NCBI RefSeq assembly: GCF_030064065.1
Contig: NZ_CP125946.1
Span: 1,240,001-1,304,000, forward strand
From: Rothia sp. SD9660Na
GTDB lineage: Bacteria; Actinomycetota; Actinomycetes; Actinomycetales; Micrococcaceae
Direction of reading: 5' to 3'
Length of the DNA: 64,000 bases
The notes under the pieces: generated by a model
What the model was told of the DNA's origin: nothing
Databases searched by the model: none
Seen by the model: only the letters and a program-made list of their open reading frames with translations
Part shown: positions 42,478-50,252 of the stretch, one piece after another
Layout: each line of letters opens with the position of its first letter
Position numbering within the stretch: position 1 is the first letter of the stretch
Translations under genes and position numbers: made by a program

Positions 42478-44076
42478 CTAAGCCAGGGAGATGAGATCCT
42501 GGTATTCCTTGCTCCACAGGTCTTCCACCGCATCGGGCAGCAGTAGCACGCGCTCGGGGTCAAGGGCCTCAACTGCCCCCTCATCGTGGGAGACCATCAC
42601 AATAGCCCCCTGATAGTTCTTCAGGGCGTTCAAGATCTCTTCGCGCGAGGCCGGGTCGAGGTTGTTGGTGGGCTCATCAAGCAGCAGAACATTGGCGGAC
42701 GAGGCCACCAAGGTTGCCAGCGACAGGCGGGTCTTCTCGCCGCCGGAGAGCACGCCGGCAGGCTTATCAACGTCGTCCCCCGAGAAGAGGAAGGAGCCAA
42801 GGATGGTGCGGACGCGGGTATCATCAAGGTCAGGGGCCGCCGACTTCATGTTCTCAAAGACGGTGCGGTCGTGGTCCAGAATCTCGTGTTCCTGGGCGAA
42901 ATATCCCACCTTGGCCCCGTGACCGTAGATGACCTCGCCGGTATCGGGCTGGGTGCTCTTCGCCAGCATACGCAGCAGGGTGGTCTTACCGGCGCCATTA
43001 AAGCCCAGCACCACCACGCGGGAGCCACGGTCGATGGCCAAATCGACGTCGGTGAAGATTTCGAGGGAGCCATAGCTCTTGGACAGCCCCGTCGCCGACA
43101 GAGGCGTCTTGCCGCAGGGGGCAGGGTCGGGGAAGCGAATCGCGGCCACCTTATCGACCTGACGCTCTTCTTCCAAACCTCGCATGAGCTTTTCAGCTCG
43201 CTTAATCATCTGCTGGGCCGCAACCGCCTTGGTGGCCTTAGCCCGCATCTTATTGGCCTGCTCCATCAGGGCCGAGGCCTTTTTCTGGGCGTTGGCGCGC
43301 TCGCGCTTGCGGCGGGCCTCGTCCTGCTCGCGCTGCAGCAGGTAGTTCTTCCAGCCCATGTTGTAAATATCAATGACGCAGCGGTTGGCATCCAGGTAGA
43401 AGACCTTATTGACCACCAGTTCCATGAGTTCCACGTCGTGGGAGATGACCAGGATGCCGCCCTGGTAGTTCTTCAAAAACTCGCGCAGCCAGACCACCGA
43501 GTCGGCATCCAGGTGGTTGGTGGGCTCATCGAGCAGCATGGTGTCAGCATTAGCAAAGAGAATGCGGGCCAGCTCAACGCGGCGGCGCTGGCCACCTGAG
43601 AGGGTGGAGAGGGGTTGGTTGAGGACGCGCTCGGGCAGGTCGAGGTTGGCGGTGATGGTAGCTGCCTCAGACTCGGCCGCATAGCCGCCACCGGCAATGA
43701 ACTCAGCTTCGAGCCGGTCGTAGCGGCGCATACCCTTAGCGTGCTCTGCGGGGTCTTCGCTGGCCATCATCTCCTGGGCCTGACGCATTTTGCGGGCCAC
43801 CCCGTCCAGGCCGCGGGCCGAGAAGATCCGGTCCTTGGCCAGCTGGGTCATGTCATCGACCTTGGGGTCCTGGGGTAGATACCCGATGGTGCCGCCGCGG
43901 GTGACGGTACCGTCAGCGGGCAAGGTCAGCCCGGCCAGCACCTTGGTCATGGTGGTTTTACCGGCGCCGTTTCGGCCCACGAGACCGACTTTATCGCCCT
44001 TATCGATGCGGAAGGTGACGTCCTCCATGAGCAGGCGAGCGCCAGCTCGCAGTTCTAGGTTGTTGACTGACAGCAC
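42478..44076 (-). CDS. ABC-F family ribosome-associated ATPase
   Basis: 532 residues with two ABC domains and no TM segments. Walker A sites are GRNGAGKT (about 35-42) and GFNGAGKT; signatures are LSGGQRRRVELARIL and LSGGEKTRLSLATLV; Walker B sites are MLLDEPTNHLD and LLLDEPTNNLD. The inter-domain linker (about 245-310) is rich in Lys/Arg/Ala, typical of the P-site tRNA interaction motif. Family members act on stalled ribosomes or protect against ribosome-targeting antibiotics; which applies here cannot be decided. Confidence 0.93.
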   Translation of the reverse strand: MLSVNNLELRAGARLLMEDVTFRIDKGDKVGLVGRNGAGKTTMTKVLAGLTLPADGTVTRGGTIGYLPQDPKVDDMTQLAKDRIFSARGLDGVARKMRQAQEMMASEDPAEHAKGMRRYDRLEAEFIAGGGYAAESEAATITANLDLPERVLNQPLSTLSGGQRRRVELARILFANADTMLLDEPTNHLDADSVVWLREFLKNYQGGILVISHDVELMELVVNKVFYLDANRCVIDIYNMGWKNYLLQREQDEARRKRERANAQKKASALMEQANKMRAKATKAVAAQQMIKRAEKLMRGLEEERQVDKVAAIRFPDPAPCGKTPLSATGLSKSYGSLEIFTDVDLAIDRGSRVVVLGFNGAGKTTLLRMLAKSTQPDTGEVIYGHGAKVGYFAQEHEILDHDRTVFENMKSAAPDLDDTRVRTILGSFLFSGDDVDKPAGVLSGGEKTRLSLATLVASSANVLLLDEPTNNLDPASREEILNALKNYQGAIVMVSHDEGAVEALDPERVLLLPDAVEDLWSKEYQDLISLA

Positions 44077-44229
44077 GGGTCTACTGCTCCTAAAGTAAGG
44101 GGGTGGGTGGCCAGCTTTCTATCTTACCGCCCGGTGCTTGCGGGGTCGATGTGACCGCTCTGGCAGGCTATAGGCAGGCGCAGGGCACATGGGCAAAGAG
44201 CGGGAGTAATGAGTAGTGTGGAGAGTATA

Positions 44230-44248
44230 TTTTGAACAGTGTTCAAAA
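44230..44248. promoter_or_regulatory. BioQ-type operator in the bioY promoter
   Basis: TTTTGAACAGTGTTCAAAA is a perfect 19-bp palindrome containing TGAAC-N3-GTTCA, the core recognised by the TetR regulator BioQ in corynebacteria and mycobacteria. It overlaps the -35 TTGAAC (44232-44237), which is 17 nt from -10 TATAGT (44255-44260). Binding there should block transcription when biotin is plentiful. No bioQ gene is in the window. Confidence 0.8.
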
Positions 44249-44267
44249 CCTGTTTATAGTAATGGGC

Positions 44268-44870
44268 ATGACATCTTCACAGACTTCTCCCCGCCCAGTG
44301 CGCGCCGTAGCCAACTCCGGCCGCGATCTGGCTCTCATCGCTGTGTTTGCAGCCTTCGTTGCCGTATGCGCCCTACTTCCTGCCATCCCGGTCGGCCCGG
44401 CAGCCGTACCGATTACCCTCCAGACCCTGGCGATTTATATTACAGCTCTCACCCTGGGCGGTACCCGCGCCACCCTAGCTGTTACCCTCTACGTGCTTGC
44501 TGGTCTGATTGGCCTGCCTGTTTTCTCCGGCGGACGCGGTGGCTTCGGCACCGTTGCCTCCCCCTCCTTTGGCTACCTGCTGGGCTTCATTCCCGGCGCC
44601 CTACTCACCGGCAGCCTTGCCTATGCTGCCCTGCGCCGCCGCCTAAGTGGAGCCGGCCTCTTCGGCGCTTTTGTCGTAGCCGTGCTGGCAGGTTTTGCCC
44701 TCATTCAGATTTTCGGTATTGCCGGCATGATGACCAACGCCCACCTAGAACTGGGTGCCGCTGTTGCTGCCGCCCTCATTTATGTTCCTGGCGACCTCAT
44801 TAAGTGCCTAGTAGCAGTCTTCGTTGCCCTAGCCGTCCACCGGGCCTTCCCAGCCTTATCTCGCCGCTAG
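44268..44870 (+). CDS. bioY: Biotin ECF transporter S component BioY
   Basis: A membrane-embedded biotin-binding subunit of about 200 residues with six TM helices. Family marks are VPITLQTLAIYITALTLGGTRATLAV, LIGLPVFSGGRGGFGTVASPSFGYLLGFI and the C-terminal VPGDLIKC. Start: the -10 TATAGT ends 7 nt before ATG 44268, giving a leaderless message; an ATG at 44262 and a longer frame from 44232 are less likely because they lie in the promoter/operator. First gene of bioY-bioM-bioN. Confidence 0.93.
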   Translation: MTSSQTSPRPVRAVANSGRDLALIAVFAAFVAVCALLPAIPVGPAAVPITLQTLAIYITALTLGGTRATLAVTLYVLAGLIGLPVFSGGRGGFGTVASPSFGYLLGFIPGALLTGSLAYAALRRRLSGAGLFGAFVVAVLAGFALIQIFGIAGMMTNAHLELGAAVAAALIYVPGDLIKCLVAVFVALAVHRAFPALSRR

Positions 44871-44884
44871 GTACGATAGAGCCT

Positions 44885-45694
44885 GTGTTTTTTTCTCGCT
44901 CTTCGCGCGCAAGTGCTGCAAGCCCGTCGGCTCGGTTTTCGGACGACGGGCTGCTTGCCACCCGCTCAGCCACCGCAACCGTTGATACCGGCACCAGTGA
45001 CCGCACCCTTTTACATGACATCACCGTGGAGCTCTCTGCTCCGCGCACCGCGGTGTTGGGTCTCAACGGGTCGGGCAAATCTACTTTCTTGCGGCTTTTC
45101 AACGGTCTCTCTCCCCTGACCTCAGGCGAGGTAAGCGTTCACGGGGTGAGCGTCAGTGAGAACCTGGCCGCGGTGCGCTCGCGGGTGGGCATGCTCTTTT
45201 CAGACCCCGGCGCCCAGCTGGTGATGCCTACGGGGGTTGAAGATGTTGAGCTGTCGCTGCAGCATATTAAGGGTAAGGACGCCCGCCGTTCAGCAGCTTT
45301 GGCCGCCCTGGCGGAGCGCGGGGTTGAGCACCGGGCCTTTGACTCTGTTTATAACCTCTCAGGGGGTGAAAAACAGCTAACTGCCCTAGCTGCCGTACTC
45401 GCCGTAGACCCTAAGGTTCTACTTTTAGATGAACCCACAACGCTTTTAGACCTCAAGAATAGGTTGAGGCTATTTGACCTGCTTGACTCCATTCCCCAGC
45501 AACAGGTCATCTCCACCCACGACCTTGACCTAGCCGCCACCTGCGATGAAGCAATCATCATTCACCGCGGCTATCTCCTAGCCCACGGGCCGGCCTGTGA
45601 GGTTCTGAAAGATTACCGGCGCTGGTGCACTACAGATTTCCCCGCCATACCCGAATCAGCTGACCCCGAGCGTCCTGACGGGAGCAGGGCATGA
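44885..45694 (+). CDS. bioM: Biotin ECF transporter ATPase BioM
   Basis: A 269-residue ABC ATPase that powers biotin uptake with BioY and BioN. Walker A LGLNGSGKST, Q-loop region MLFSDPGAQLVMPTGVEDV (an ECF/CbiO trait), signature NLSGGEKQLTALAAVL, Walker B VLLLDEPTTLLD and switch His STHDLDL. It starts at GTG 44885: TACGAT (44872-44877) ends 7 nt upstream, so an internal leaderless promoter just after bioY is possible in addition to read-through. The first 35 residues are a Ser/Ala-rich extension. Confidence 0.9.
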   Translation: MFFSRSSRASAASPSARFSDDGLLATRSATATVDTGTSDRTLLHDITVELSAPRTAVLGLNGSGKSTFLRLFNGLSPLTSGEVSVHGVSVSENLAAVRSRVGMLFSDPGAQLVMPTGVEDVELSLQHIKGKDARRSAALAALAERGVEHRAFDSVYNLSGGEKQLTALAAVLAVDPKVLLLDEPTTLLDLKNRLRLFDLLDSIPQQQVISTHDLDLAATCDEAIIIHRGYLLAHGPACEVLKDYRRWCTTDFPAIPESADPERPDGSRA

Positions 45695-46305
45695 ACCTAG
45701 CCAACCAGCTCTTTGGCACCTACCAGCCCCTGAACACCCCGGTGCACCGGGCACCTCTGTGGGCTAAAGGCAGCTTCATACTGCTACTGGGCCTCTACCT
45801 CGCTGCCACAACCCACTGGGGTTTTGGGCTGGCAGCCCTCACCCTCGTGCTTGCCCTCGGAGCCTTAGCCAAGGTCCCCTGGCGCACCTGGGTACAATCC
45901 CTGGCTTCCCTTTCCTGGCTGCTGGCAATTCTGTTGGTCTACTACCTGGTAAGCAGCAAGCTAGAGTCGGGGGCGGACGTCCTGCTGACCCTGCTCACCA
46001 TGATTGCAGCTTCAAAGGTGCTACTATGGTCAACTCCCTTGCCGGTCTTGATTGACGGGTTTATCTGGCTGTGTACCCCCCTGAAGTGGATGGGTGGCTC
46101 CCCTGAGCGGGTGGGGCTGGCTCTGGCCCTGATGGTGCGTTCCATTCCGGTGATTATGGAAAGCTGGCAGCTGATTCAGGCGGCGGTGGCCGCCCGCGGG
46201 ATCAAGGTCGCCCAGTTCCGGCTTTTCATCCCCCTGGTGATTGCCACGGTGGCCTACGCCCACGAAACCGGCGACGCCCTGGCTGCCAGGGGCCTTGACC
46301 GATAA
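45691..46305 (+). CDS. bioN: Biotin ECF transporter T component BioN
   Basis: A transmembrane coupling protein, 204 residues with about five TM helices and the coupling-helix motifs near the C-terminus (QAAVAARGI and ETGDALAARGLDR, the two A-R-G signatures of EcfT/BioN). It overlaps bioM by 4 nt. It completes a dedicated BioMNY transporter and ends before a terminator at 46351. Confidence 0.92.
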   Translation: MNLANQLFGTYQPLNTPVHRAPLWAKGSFILLLGLYLAATTHWGFGLAALTLVLALGALAKVPWRTWVQSLASLSWLLAILLVYYLVSSKLESGADVLLTLLTMIAASKVLLWSTPLPVLIDGFIWLCTPLKWMGGSPERVGLALALMVRSIPVIMESWQLIQAAVAARGIKVAQFRLFIPLVIATVAYAHETGDALAARGLDR

Positions 46306-46350
46306 GGAATCTAGGCAAGCTCAGCCAAGAGGAGCATAATAGAAAGAACG

Positions 46351-46376
46351 AAGGTGCAGAGATGCACCTTTTTTCT
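46351..46376 (+). terminator. Terminator after bioN
   Basis: AAGGTGCA / TGCACCTT stem followed by six T residues. Confidence 0.88.
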
Positions 46377-46400
46377 TTGACGAAAACGCCCTAGGATTCC

Positions 46401-48155
46401 ATGAAAATCAACCAACTCATTCACCGGCGAGAATGGTTACTCGTCCTGGTGGCGGTGCTGTCCATCGTGGCTCAGGTCTACCTTGACCTCAAGGTGCCCG
46501 AATACATGGAGAACATCACCCTCACCATCTCAACCCCCGGGTCCGAACTGAGGGACGTCACCTCTGACGGCACTCTCATGCTGGCAGCAGCCTTGGCCTC
46601 TATGGTCTGTGCCATTATCACCGGCTTCTGCACCGCAATTTTCGGTACCACTCTAGCCCGGCGCATGCGGGCCGGGGCCTACAACAAGACCTTTGACCTC
46701 TCCAGTGCCGAGGTGAACCACATCGGCACCGACAGCCTCATCACCCGCTCCACCAACGATGTCACCCAGGTGCAGATGTTTGTGGTCATGGGTCTGCAGA
46801 TGAGCATTAAGGCCCCCATCATGGCGGTCTGGGCTAGCTCCAAAATCGCTACCCAGTCGCTGACCTGGACCATCCCTACCGGGATCGCCGTCCTCGCCAC
46901 CCTGCTGGTGCTGGGCGTTGCCATGGGCCTGGCAATCCCCCGCATGATGCGCATGCAGAAAATCACCGACCGCCTCAACCGGGTGACCCGCGAGCACCTG
47001 ACCGGTTTGCGCGTCATTCGGGCCTACACCACCGGGGACTTCCACGAAGAGCGCTTTGAAGAGGTCAACACCGACCTGCGCAACACCACCCTCTTCGTCA
47101 ACTCCACCATGGCCTTCATCATGCCCCTGCTGACCGCCATCATGACGGGTCTGTCCCTCTCCATCTATGTGCTGGGTGCTGTGCTGATTGACGGTACCGC
47201 CGACCTGACCGAGCGCGTCACCCTCTTTGGGCAGATGGTGGTCTTCTCCACCTATGCCCTGCAGGTGGTGACCAGCTTCATGATGATGACGGTTATCTTC
47301 GTTATGGGCCCGCGAGCCCTGGTTGCCTGGCGTCGTATCCGTGAGGTGCTCTCCACCAAGCCTGCGATTGCGGACGGCGGTGCGAGCGCCGGGGCTGCCC
47401 CGGCAGGTTCCCTGGAGTTTAGGGACGTGTCCTTCCGCTACCCCGAGGCTGACGGGGACGCCCTGCATTCGATTTCCTTTACGGCTGACCCGGGTGAGAC
47501 CGTGGCGATTATCGGCTCGACCGGCTCGGGCAAGTCGACCCTGGTGAATCTGATTCCGCGTTTTGCCGATGTGCGCGAGGGGTCGGTGCTGGTGGACGGC
47601 GTTGATGTGCGCGACTGGAACCAGAAGGACCTGCGCGACCGCCTGGCCTATGTGCCCCAAAAGAGTGTGCTCTTCTCTGGCTCGGTGGCCTCGAACCTGG
47701 CCCTGGGTGAGGGCCTGCACCCGGTAACCCCCGAGGACGTGGTGGCGGCGGCTCACGCTGCTGCGGCAGCTGAGTTCGTGGGGAAGAAAGAGGACGGCTA
47801 CGCCTCGGCGGTTGCCCAGAACGGCAAGAACTTCTCGGGCGGCCAGCGGCAGCGCCTATCGATGGCCCGGGCCTTTGCCCGCGGCGGGGAGATCATGATT
47901 TTCGATGACTCCTTCTCAGCCCTGGACTATAGGACCGAGCGGGATATCCGCAGCCAGCTCAAGAACTCCGCCAAGGGGGCAACCATTGTGGTGGTGGCCC
48001 AGCGTATCGGTACGGTACGGGAGGCCGACAAGATTCTGGTGCTTGATAAGGGCCGCCTGGTTGGCTCTGGCACCCACGAAGAACTGCTGGCTACCAACGA
48101 GGTCTACCAGGATATTGCCCTGTCCCAGCTCTCTGAGGAGGAACTTCGCTCATGA
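46401..48155 (+). CDS. ABC exporter half-transporter A (degenerate ATP site)
   Basis: 584 residues: six TM helices (about 10-310) fused to a nucleotide-binding domain with Walker A GSTGSGKST and signature NFSGGQRQRLSMARAF. Walker B is MIFDDSFSALD, with Asp where the catalytic Glu normally stands. This is the degenerate half of a heterodimeric type IV exporter such as TM287/288 or BmrCD. It overlaps its partner by 4 nt. Probable multidrug or lipid export; the substrate is unknown. Confidence 0.93.
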   Translation: MKINQLIHRREWLLVLVAVLSIVAQVYLDLKVPEYMENITLTISTPGSELRDVTSDGTLMLAAALASMVCAIITGFCTAIFGTTLARRMRAGAYNKTFDLSSAEVNHIGTDSLITRSTNDVTQVQMFVVMGLQMSIKAPIMAVWASSKIATQSLTWTIPTGIAVLATLLVLGVAMGLAIPRMMRMQKITDRLNRVTREHLTGLRVIRAYTTGDFHEERFEEVNTDLRNTTLFVNSTMAFIMPLLTAIMTGLSLSIYVLGAVLIDGTADLTERVTLFGQMVVFSTYALQVVTSFMMMTVIFVMGPRALVAWRRIREVLSTKPAIADGGASAGAAPAGSLEFRDVSFRYPEADGDALHSISFTADPGETVAIIGSTGSGKSTLVNLIPRFADVREGSVLVDGVDVRDWNQKDLRDRLAYVPQKSVLFSGSVASNLALGEGLHPVTPEDVVAAAHAAAAAEFVGKKEDGYASAVAQNGKNFSGGQRQRLSMARAFARGGEIMIFDDSFSALDYRTERDIRSQLKNSAKGATIVVVAQRIGTVREADKILVLDKGRLVGSGTHEELLATNEVYQDIALSQLSEEELRS

Positions 48156-50074
48156 GCCAGTCACCAGTCTTTACCCCCGAAGAGCTAGAATCAGCCCGCC
48201 GGGGCCTAGAGTCTGCCAAGAAGCTGCGCGATAGCCAGCTCAAAAGCGAGAAGGCAGGACGCCCCGGAGGTCACGGCGGGCCTGGCGGCCCGCCGCGCGC
48301 ACCTATGCCGGGGCAGGCGTCCGCCCCCTTTAAGCAGACTATGGGCAAGCTCCTGGCCTACCTGCGCCCGGTGCTGCCGGGCATGGTGATCGCTATTGTC
48401 GCTGCCGTCATCGGGGTGATTCTCACCATTGTTGCCCCGCAGTTCCTTTCGGCGATCACCGATGAGATTCAGAAGGGCTTCACCGGCCAACTGGACATGG
48501 GTGAAATCTACCGCCTGATGTGGATCTCCATCGGCATGTTGGTGGCCTCCCTGCTCTTGAGCCTGGTGGAGGGGCAGATTATGGCCCGCTCGACCGTCTG
48601 GGTATCGCGCTCCATGCGCCACGATTTGGACCGCAAAATTGACCGGCTCCCCCTGGCCTACATGGATAGGGGCTCAACCGGCGATACCCTCTCGCGCGTG
48701 ACCAACGATGTGGACACCCTGCAGCAGACCCTCAACAACTCCCTGGCCACCACCGTCACCGGCGTGGTCACCCTGGTCGGTTCAGCGGTCATGATGTTTG
48801 TGACCGACTGGCGCATGGCCCTCACCGCTATAGTCTCTTCTCTGCTAGGCGTAGTTGCCTCTGGCTTCGTGCTCTCTCGCAGCCAGAAGTACTTCGTGGC
48901 CCAGCAGCAGCTCCTCGGTAAGCTCAACGGCCACATCGAAGAGACCTTCTCGGGCCACTCCATGATTCGCGCCTACAACGGCGAAACCGCCGCCCGCGCC
49001 GAATTTGCTAACCGCAACAGCGACCTCTACAAGGTGGCCTGGAAGTCCATGTTCTTCTCGGGCCTCATGTTCCCCCTCATGGGATTCATCGGCAACCTGG
49101 GCTACGTGGTGGTCTGCGTGGTTGGTGCAGCCCTGGTGCTGAACAACACCATCACCTTCGGCGTCATCGTCGCCTTCATCGTCTACGTCCGCCTCTTCAC
49201 CAACCCCCTGGGCCAGCTGGCCCAGTCGGCTACCTCCCTGCAGTCGGCGGCAGCTGCGGGCGCTCGCGTCTTTGAGTTCTTGGAGGCCGAGGAGCTGGCG
49301 GACGAGTCCACCAAGAGCACTCCCCTGCCCCAGCCCGTGCGCGGCGCTGTGGACTTTGAGGACGTGCGGTTCAGCTACGAGCCGGGCAAGGAGATTATCC
49401 ACGGCTTTACCGCCTCGGTAGCCCCCGGCCAGAAGGTGGCGATTGTGGGCCCGACCGGGGCCGGTAAGACCACCCTGGTCAACCTGCTCATGCGTTTCTA
49501 CGAGCTCGATTCGGGGCAGATTCGCATCGACGGGGTGCCCACCACCGACCTGACCCGTGAGCAGGTTGATTCCCTCTTTGCCATGGTGCTGCAAGATACC
49601 TGGCTCTTTGAGGGTACCCTGCGTGAGAACGTGGTGTACGGGGCTGGTGAGGTCAGCCAGGAGCGCCTGGATGAGGTCATGGCCTCGGTTGGTCTGGACG
49701 AGCTGATTACCCAGCTGCACGATGGCTACGACACGGTACTGACCGACCAGACCCAGCTTTCTGCCGGGCAGAAGCAGCTGGTTACGATTGCCCGCGCCAT
49801 GGTGGCCCAGAAACCCCTACTGATTCTGGATGAGGCGACCTCGTCGGTCGATACCCGCACCGAGCTGCTGATTGCCCGTGCCCTGGGGCAGCTGGCAGTG
49901 GGCAAGACCTCCTTTGTGATTGCCCACCGTCTCTCTACCATCCGGGATGCCGACGTCATTTTTGCTATGCGCGACGGCGACATAGTGGAATCCGGCTCCC
50001 ACGCTGAGCTGCTGGAGCGCGGTGGCTTCTACGCCGAGCTCTACAACTCGCAGTTCGCAGGGGCGGACGAGTAG
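48152..50074 (+). CDS. ABC exporter half-transporter B (catalytic)
   Basis: 640 residues: an N-terminal Gly/Pro-rich cytoplasmic extension (about 1-60), six TM helices, and a nucleotide-binding domain with Walker A GPTGAGKTT and Walker B LLILDEATSSVD (catalytic Glu intact). The signature is altered (QLSAGQKQLVTIARAM, A for G). Consensus Walker B here and degenerate Walker B in the partner give the usual one-active-site heterodimer. Coupled by a 4-nt overlap to gene A. Confidence 0.93.
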   Translation: MSQSPVFTPEELESARRGLESAKKLRDSQLKSEKAGRPGGHGGPGGPPRAPMPGQASAPFKQTMGKLLAYLRPVLPGMVIAIVAAVIGVILTIVAPQFLSAITDEIQKGFTGQLDMGEIYRLMWISIGMLVASLLLSLVEGQIMARSTVWVSRSMRHDLDRKIDRLPLAYMDRGSTGDTLSRVTNDVDTLQQTLNNSLATTVTGVVTLVGSAVMMFVTDWRMALTAIVSSLLGVVASGFVLSRSQKYFVAQQQLLGKLNGHIEETFSGHSMIRAYNGETAARAEFANRNSDLYKVAWKSMFFSGLMFPLMGFIGNLGYVVVCVVGAALVLNNTITFGVIVAFIVYVRLFTNPLGQLAQSATSLQSAAAAGARVFEFLEAEELADESTKSTPLPQPVRGAVDFEDVRFSYEPGKEIIHGFTASVAPGQKVAIVGPTGAGKTTLVNLLMRFYELDSGQIRIDGVPTTDLTREQVDSLFAMVLQDTWLFEGTLRENVVYGAGEVSQERLDEVMASVGLDELITQLHDGYDTVLTDQTQLSAGQKQLVTIARAMVAQKPLLILDEATSSVDTRTELLIARALGQLAVGKTSFVIAHRLSTIRDADVIFAMRDGDIVESGSHAELLERGGFYAELYNSQFAGADE

Positions 50075-50117
50075 GGAGGGCGGAGCAGACTCCCGCTCGC
50101 TACCGCCCGCCCCCTCC

Positions 50118-50185
50118 AAGGGGACCTGATTTCCACAAAGGGGACCGCATAATGTGCGGTCCCTTTGAGGTTTTGAGGTCCCCTT
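50118..50185. repeat. Double nested inverted repeat after the ABC exporter
   Basis: Outer arms AAGGGGACCT (50118-50127) and AGGTCCCCTT (50176-50185) enclose an inner hairpin (50137-50166, about 12 bp with one bulge). AAGGGGACC also occurs as a direct repeat within it. It probably terminates the exporter operon and marks the border of the restriction locus. Confidence 0.75.
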
Positions 50186-50252
50186 CCAAGTGCTGACCAG
50201 GCTAAAATATGTGTGATTGCACCTACACCTTCTCGCACAGTCACGAGGCGCT

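Noticed and set aside
46653..47756. 367-codon minus-strand open frame across the first ABC exporter gene
   Set aside because: Gly/His/Gln-rich antisense shadow of a recognised ABC transporter.
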